Origin: Lujinxingia vulgaris
GTDB lineage: Bacteria > Myxococcota_A > Bradymonadia > Bradymonadales > Bradymonadaceae
Assembly: GCF_007997015.1 (NCBI RefSeq)
Contig: NZ_VOSM01000015.1
Location: 28,326 to 92,325 of the forward strand
Reading direction: 5' to 3'
DNA: 64,000 bases
Made by a program: the position numbers and the translations under genes. Position 1 is the stretch's first letter. Every line of letters starts with the position of its first letter. Below, piece after piece: positions 59,934-64,000 of this stretch. The notes beneath the pieces are model-generated. The model did no database searches. It saw only the letters and a program-made list of their open reading frames with translations, and was not told the origin of the DNA.

Positions 59934-60240
59934 GGTGCCAGGCTTTCGAACGAAGGAGAAGTAAGGGTGCCAGGTTGTCGTGCAGGATCATTGAAACCCA
60001 ACACCAAAAAGGCCTGAGAAGGCCTGGTGCCAGGCAGTCGAGCGAATGGAATGAGGTAAGTAGTTTTGGTGCAGATGTAAGGGTGCCAGGCTGTCGTGCA
60101 GGATTATTGAGCCCCGGTGCAAGAAGGCCTGGTGCCAGGCACTCGAGCGAATGGAGTGAGGTAAGAAGTACTGGTGCCAGGCACTCGAGTGAATGGAATG
60201 AGGCAAGAAGTATGGGTGCCAGGCACTCGAGCGTAGGACG
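59934..60240 (+). repeat. Core-repeat array 15
   Basis: Seven cores with irregular spacing of about 32-62 bp: GGTGCCAGGCTTTCGAAC, two GGTGCCAGG variants with TTGTCG or CTGTCG, and GGTGCCAGGCACTCGAGC forms. The tails GAATGGAATGAGGTAAG are shared within the right half. The rest of the 559-bp spacer (59816-59933, 60241-60374) shows no clear gene. Confidence 0.9.
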
Positions 60241-60374
60241 TCTCAGGCAGGCACCACCGAAATAGCGATGGAAGACGAAGTGCGTATCGAGGCGTTTTGA
60301 TAGGGTGTTGACCGAGACAGGCGCCCGAGAACGATTTTCGGGGGCCGGCAGAACATAGCGACGAGAGGAATGTG

Positions 60375-61637
60375 ATGAAGTTGAGCGCAGCGTTGGCGAG
60401 TTTGTTGGGTGTGGTGATGGTTCCGGCGATTTCAGCGGCCGAGGTCTCTGTGTACGACTGGCCGGATGGGGAGGCGCCGGTGCTGGTGGATGCGGGGGAG
60501 GGGGTTGTGCTGCTGGGTAAAGACGGTGCACCGATGCGCGCGTTCGACTGGCGAGCAAATAGCGATGAGCGCGATCCGGGGTTGAGGCTTGTGGATATGC
60601 TCGGGGATGGGACGCCGGAGATCGTGGGATCGGGGCGGCCGAGCTTTGTGTTGCGGGCCAACGGGGAGCCTGTTTTTGAGATCGAGGAAGGCTGCGAGCA
60701 GCTGATTGTGGCGGATATTACGGCCAGTCGCGGGCTCGATGTGGGGTGTGTGAGTCGCAATGAGTTGCGGGCGTTTACCGGGGATGGGCAGTTTGCCTGG
60801 GGGGTGCAGCCGGGGCGCGCGCTGGAGTGGTGCCAGGTGGAGGATGTGACGGGGAATGTGAAGGTGGATTTTGAGTGCAAGTTGCGGGGGCGAGACGCGT
60901 TTATCCGGATTTCGGATAGCGGAGAGCTGCTCACCGCGGAGCCCGGGGAGGCGGGGATGAGCGGGGAGGCGCCGGAGCTCAATGAGGCCCGTGCGGCGTC
61001 GGATGCGGTGTTGAAGGGGGAGGAGCGTTTTGACTTTGATGGGGACGGAAAGGCCGAAGAGCGTCTGGTTGTGGGGGAGGGAAGTCTGAAAATCGTCGGT
61101 GCGGCGGGTGAGGAAGCGGCGCTGGCGGAAGTTGATGTGCGCGGCGCGGTTGAGGCGGCGCTGGTCAAGCAGCTCGGTGAGGACGCCGGAGTGAGCGTGG
61201 TGGCGGTCACCGCTGAGCGGATCTACGTGATCGATAAAGCGGAGGAGGAGGTGCGGGTACGCGATTTCAGCGCCGATGCGTCGAAGTATCGGCGGGTGCC
61301 TTTTGCGGACCTGGCGAGTGTGTACGCCAACGGCTTTGAAGACGCTGCGGCGGCGCAGGAGGCGGTACGGGCGATCGGGGAGCGCATCGGGCAGTGCTAT
61401 GCGAGCCGCTTGAGGGGCAACGCGTACGCGGGTAGCGGTCGGCAGATCGTGCAGTTGACCGTGGGGCAGGATGGAAAGGTTAAAGAAGTGATGCAGATGC
61501 ACAGTGATGTGGGCGATTCGCAGGTGGAGCGGTGCGCACGTCAGGCATTGGAGCGTGGGAGTTACCCGGGAGCGCAGGGGGAGAGTGGGACGATCAATGT
61601 GAATATTTTGTTTACGTTCCGGGATGTGGAGCGTTGA
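60375..61637 (+). CDS. Exported protein with AgmX/PglI-like C-terminal domain
   Basis: The 420-residue product has a signal peptide (SAALASLLGVVMVPAISAA). The N-terminal half contains Asp/Gly-rich FG-GAP-like strands (LVDMLGDGTPEIVGSGRPSF, FDFDGDGKAEERLVVGEGS). The C-terminal 90 residues (RIGQCYASRLRGNAYAGSG, IVQLTVGQDGKVKEVMQMHS, VERCARQALERGSYP) match the AgmX/PglI C-terminal domain found on myxobacterial motility and envelope proteins, with its conserved Cys pair. ATG 60375 follows GAGAGGAA. The function is unknown; FG-GAP-like strands suggest a binding scaffold. Confidence 0.75.
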   Translation: MKLSAALASLLGVVMVPAISAAEVSVYDWPDGEAPVLVDAGEGVVLLGKDGAPMRAFDWRANSDERDPGLRLVDMLGDGTPEIVGSGRPSFVLRANGEPVFEIEEGCEQLIVADITASRGLDVGCVSRNELRAFTGDGQFAWGVQPGRALEWCQVEDVTGNVKVDFECKLRGRDAFIRISDSGELLTAEPGEAGMSGEAPELNEARAASDAVLKGEERFDFDGDGKAEERLVVGEGSLKIVGAAGEEAALAEVDVRGAVEAALVKQLGEDAGVSVVAVTAERIYVIDKAEEEVRVRDFSADASKYRRVPFADLASVYANGFEDAAAAQEAVRAIGERIGQCYASRLRGNAYAGSGRQIVQLTVGQDGKVKEVMQMHSDVGDSQVERCARQALERGSYPGAQGESGTINVNILFTFRDVER

Positions 61638-61658
61638 AGGGCGGGTGCTGATGGAACG

Positions 61659-61923
61659 GGTGCCAGGCATTCGGACAGGGTCAAACCGGGTGCCAGGCAG
61701 TCGTGCAAAAGAGCGATGAGGCTGCCCGGGTGCCAGGCAGTCGTGCAAAAGAGTGATGAGGCTGCACGGGTGTCAGGCAGTCGCGCAAAAGAGCGATGAG
61801 GCTGCCCGGGTGCCAGGCAGTCGTGCAAAAGAGCGATGAGGCTGCCCGGGTGCCAGGCAGTCGTGCAAAAGAGCGATGAGGCTGCCCGGGTGCCAGGCAG
61901 TCGTGCAAAAGAGCGATGAGGCT
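61659..61923 (+). repeat. Core-repeat array 16 (40-bp period)
   Basis: One divergent core, then six nearly identical 40-bp units of GGTGCCAGGCAGTCGTGC plus tail AAAAGAGCGATGAGGCTGCC. One unit has GTGTCAGGCAGTCGCGC. The near-identity suggests very recent expansion. The 109 bp to hutU hold no clear feature. Confidence 0.95.
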
Positions 61924-62032
61924 GCTCAGGTGGGGCGGATGTGGTGGTCGGGGGGAGGTATGTGGTAGTGGCGAGGAGCACGTAGAGCGCCAGGATAGCG
62001 AGAGATAAAAGACTCATTCGGAGAGGTAAAGG

Positions 62033-63691
62033 ATGTCGAAGCCCAGGATCGTGCGAGCACCCCGAGGAGCCGAACTAAGTTGTAAGGGTTGGGTGCAGGA
62101 GGCCGCGTTGAGGATGTTGATGAACAACCTCGATCCGGAGGTTGCCGAAGATCCAGACCGGCTTGTGGTGTACGGGGGAAGCGGTCGTGCGGCGAGGTCC
62201 TGGGAGAGCTTTGATCGCATCGTCTCGACTCTGCGGGAGTTGGAGGAGGATGAGACTTTGCTGGTGCAGTCGGGCAAGCCGGTGGCTGTGTTTCGCACGC
62301 ATGCGGATGCGCCGCGGGTGCTGATCGCGAACTCCAACCTGGTGGGGAAGTGGGCGAACTGGGAGCACTTTCGGGAGTTGGAGCGTCAGGGGCTGATGAT
62401 GTACGGCCAGATGACGGCGGGGAGTTGGATTTACATCGGGACGCAGGGGATTTTGCAGGGGACGTACGAGACGTTTGCAGAGGCCGCCCGACAGAAGTTC
62501 GGCGGGGATTTGAAAGGACGCCTTGTATTGACGGCCGGGCTGGGTGGAATGGGTGGCGCGCAGCCACTGGCGGCGACGATGAACGGGGCGGCTTGCCTGG
62601 TGGCTGAAGTCGATGCGCGGCGAGCACAGCGGCGCGTGGAGACGCGTTACGTGGACCGTGTGAGCGAGGATTTGGAGGAGGCTCTGCGGTGGGTGCTGGA
62701 GGCCAAAGAGGCCGGGGAAGCGCTGAGTGTAGGGGTGGTGGCCAACGCGGTGGATGTTTATGAAGGGCTGCTCGAGCGTGGCGTGGTGCCAGATGTTGTG
62801 ACGGATCAGACCAGTGCGCACGATCCGCTTAACGGGTATGTACCGGCGGGGATGAGCCTGGCAAAGGCGGAGACGCTCCGAGAAGAGGATCCGGAGCGTT
62901 ATGTGGCGGCGTCGAAGGCGTCGATGGCGCGCCATGTGGCGGCGATGGTGGCGTTTATGGACGCCGGGTCGGTGGTGTTTGATTACGGCAATAACATTCG
63001 TCAGGAGGCCCTGGGGGAAGGCGTGAAGCGGGCGTTTGATTTTCCGGGGTTTGTGCCGGCGTTTATTCGGCCGCTCTTCTGTGAGGGGAGTGGGCCGTTT
63101 CGGTGGGTGGCGTTGTCGGGGGATGAGGAGGATATCTTTAAGACGGATGAGGCGCTCAAGGCGTTGTTTCCGGAGAAGACGTCGTTGCATCGGTGGCTGG
63201 ACCTGGCGCGGGAGCGGGTGGCGTTTCAGGGGTTGCCAGCCCGGATCTGTTGGCTGGGATACGGGGAGCGTGCGAAAGCGGGATTGATGTTCAATGAGAT
63301 GGTGGCGCGCGGAGAGTTAAAGGCGCCGATCGTGATCGGTCGCGATCATCTGGATTCGGGGAGTGTGGCCAGTCCGAATCGGGAGACCGAAGGTATGAAA
63401 GATGGCAGCGACGCGGTGGCGGATTGGCCGATTCTAAACGCGCTGGTCAATGCGGTGAATGGGGCGAGTTGGGTGAGTTTCCACCACGGGGGTGGGGTGG
63501 GGATGGGGTACAGCTTACACGCCGGCCAGGTGATTGTGGCCGATGGGACCGAGGCCGCGGCGCGGCGCCTGGAGCGGGTGCTGACGAGCGATCCGGGGAT
63601 GGGGGTGGTGAGGCATGCGGACGCCGGGTATGAGCGGGCCAGGGAGGTTGCTCGGGAGCGTGGGGTGCGGATTCCCGGGGTGACGGAGTGA
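62033..63691 (+). CDS. hutU: Urocanate hydratase
   Basis: Second enzyme of histidine breakdown; converts urocanate to imidazolone propionate using tightly bound NAD. The 552-residue product shows [79 protein letters not shown] (NAD-binding glycine loop), the [14 protein letters not shown] region with the conserved Cys, and [29 protein letters not shown] precedes ATG 62033. No hutH, hutI or hutG gene is in the window; the neighbour to the right is a transposase. Confidence 0.96.
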   Translation: MSKPRIVRAPRGAELSCKGWVQEAALRMLMNNLDPEVAEDPDRLVVYGGSGRAARSWESFDRIVSTLRELEEDETLLVQSGKPVAVFRTHADAPRVLIANSNLVGKWANWEHFRELERQGLMMYGQMTAGSWIYIGTQGILQGTYETFAEAARQKFGGDLKGRLVLTAGLGGMGGAQPLAATMNGAACLVAEVDARRAQRRVETRYVDRVSEDLEEALRWVLEAKEAGEALSVGVVANAVDVYEGLLERGVVPDVVTDQTSAHDPLNGYVPAGMSLAKAETLREEDPERYVAASKASMARHVAAMVAFMDAGSVVFDYGNNIRQEALGEGVKRAFDFPGFVPAFIRPLFCEGSGPFRWVALSGDEEDIFKTDEALKALFPEKTSLHRWLDLARERVAFQGLPARICWLGYGERAKAGLMFNEMVARGELKAPIVIGRDHLDSGSVASPNRETEGMKDGSDAVADWPILNALVNAVNGASWVSFHHGGGVGMGYSLHAGQVIVADGTEAAARRLERVLTSDPGMGVVRHADAGYERAREVARERGVRIPGVTE

Positions 63692-63739
63692 GGTTGGGAG
63701 TTTGAGGGGGGGATTGCGGCGCTGCGGCGCCGGCGTTGC

Positions 63740-63808
63740 GGTGCCAGGCCTTCGTGCAGATCGCTTTTGAGAGTGAAGATGTCGAGGTGCCAGGCCTTCG
63801 TGCAGATC
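63740..63808 (+). repeat. Core-repeat array 17 (two copies)
   Basis: Two GGTGCCAGGCCTTCGTGCAG units, 46 bp apart, with tail ATCGCTTTTGAGAGTG, in the short spacer between hutU and the transposase gene. Confidence 0.85.
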
Positions 63809-63872
63809 GTCCTCGATTTGATCGACTGGCCGCCGACGACAGCGATAAGACCCGAAGAGAAAGGCGAGCGCG

Positions 63873-64000
63873 ATGGAACCGACCACGATGATGGCAGATC
63901 TGACGTTGAGCGATGAACTCCAGGACGTGGATCTGGGCGATAAACGGCGCAACGAGCGCTATGTCAGAATCGCCGGACGACTGGCCGCGCAACCCGATAA
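63873..64000 (+). CDS. IS4/Tn5-type transposase, 5' part only
   Basis: The frame starts at ATG 63873 and runs off the right edge with 42 residues visible. The segment ELQDVDLGDKRRNERYVRI followed by AGRLAAQPD matches the N-terminal DNA-binding part of Tn5/IS4-family transposases, which typically reads LGDxRLxxRL...LAxxP. The left end of the element would lie in about 63810-63872, but its terminal inverted repeat cannot be confirmed without the other end. Confidence 0.72.
   Translation, partial: MEPTTMMADLTLSDELQDVDLGDKRRNERYVRIAGRLAAQPD

Overview
The window is GC-rich (about 65-68% by eye), and its gene content points to a predatory or marine member of the Myxococcota/Bradymonadales group. 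The pointers are many lipoproteins with Cys-rich or Asp/Glu-rich low-complexity stretches, an RCC1-propeller lipoprotein, an AgmX/PglI-like C-terminal domain, and a RpoD gene that may follow dnaG. This placement is inference from gene style, not from an rRNA gene.

Layout. 1-2.2 kb: end of a possible primase gene, then rpoD. 2.4-8 kb: YceI-family gene with a divergent LysR regulator, a pyroglutamyl-peptidase-like gene, and two paralogous type-1 periplasmic-binding lipoproteins. 8-15.5 kb: small membrane protein, tandem-DsbA lipoprotein, Cys-rich RCC1 lipoprotein, ATP-grasp-like protein and a membrane-anchored Pro/Glu-rich protein. 15.7-25.5 kb: the housekeeping core, with proS-pyrF-rlmB overlapping by ATGA, then tRNA-Thr, Tyr, Gly, Thr, tuf, tRNA-Trp, secE, nusG, rplK, rplA, rplJ and rplL. 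The usual rpoB-rpoC do not follow rplL. 26-35.5 kb, mostly minus strand: anti-sigma-like and ECF sigma genes, a HEAT-like lipoprotein, two endonuclease I paralogues and a lytic transglycosylase. 35.7-64 kb, mostly plus strand: malQ, yjbQ-like, a DUF3943-like protein, lipoproteins, a crotonase, tmk, two glycosyltransferases (minus), an RND/MMPL exporter, an EcsC-domain protein, a metallophosphoesterase, plsX with an APP1-like phosphatase, a membrane sulfatase-like hydrolase, hutU, and the start of an IS4/Tn5-type transposase.

The most striking feature is a family of intergenic repeats. About 150 copies (hand count) of a 10-bp core, GGTGCCAGGC, usually followed by NNYCGNNC, lie in 17 arrays from 13.4 kb to the right edge. 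Within an array the DNA between cores is nearly identical, often with a 34-bp period, but it differs between arrays. Cores are almost always on the plus strand whatever the direction of the flanking genes. Every array sits next to at least one stop codon, and none lies between divergent gene starts. This looks like a replication-polarised, locally homogenised repeat system, not CRISPR and not coding sequence.

Other non-coding items are an orphan promoter-structured RNA-terminator unit at about 57.36-57.55 kb, an L10-leader-like hairpin, several strong terminators, a MITE-like element at 30.4 kb and paired inverted repeat-core hairpins.
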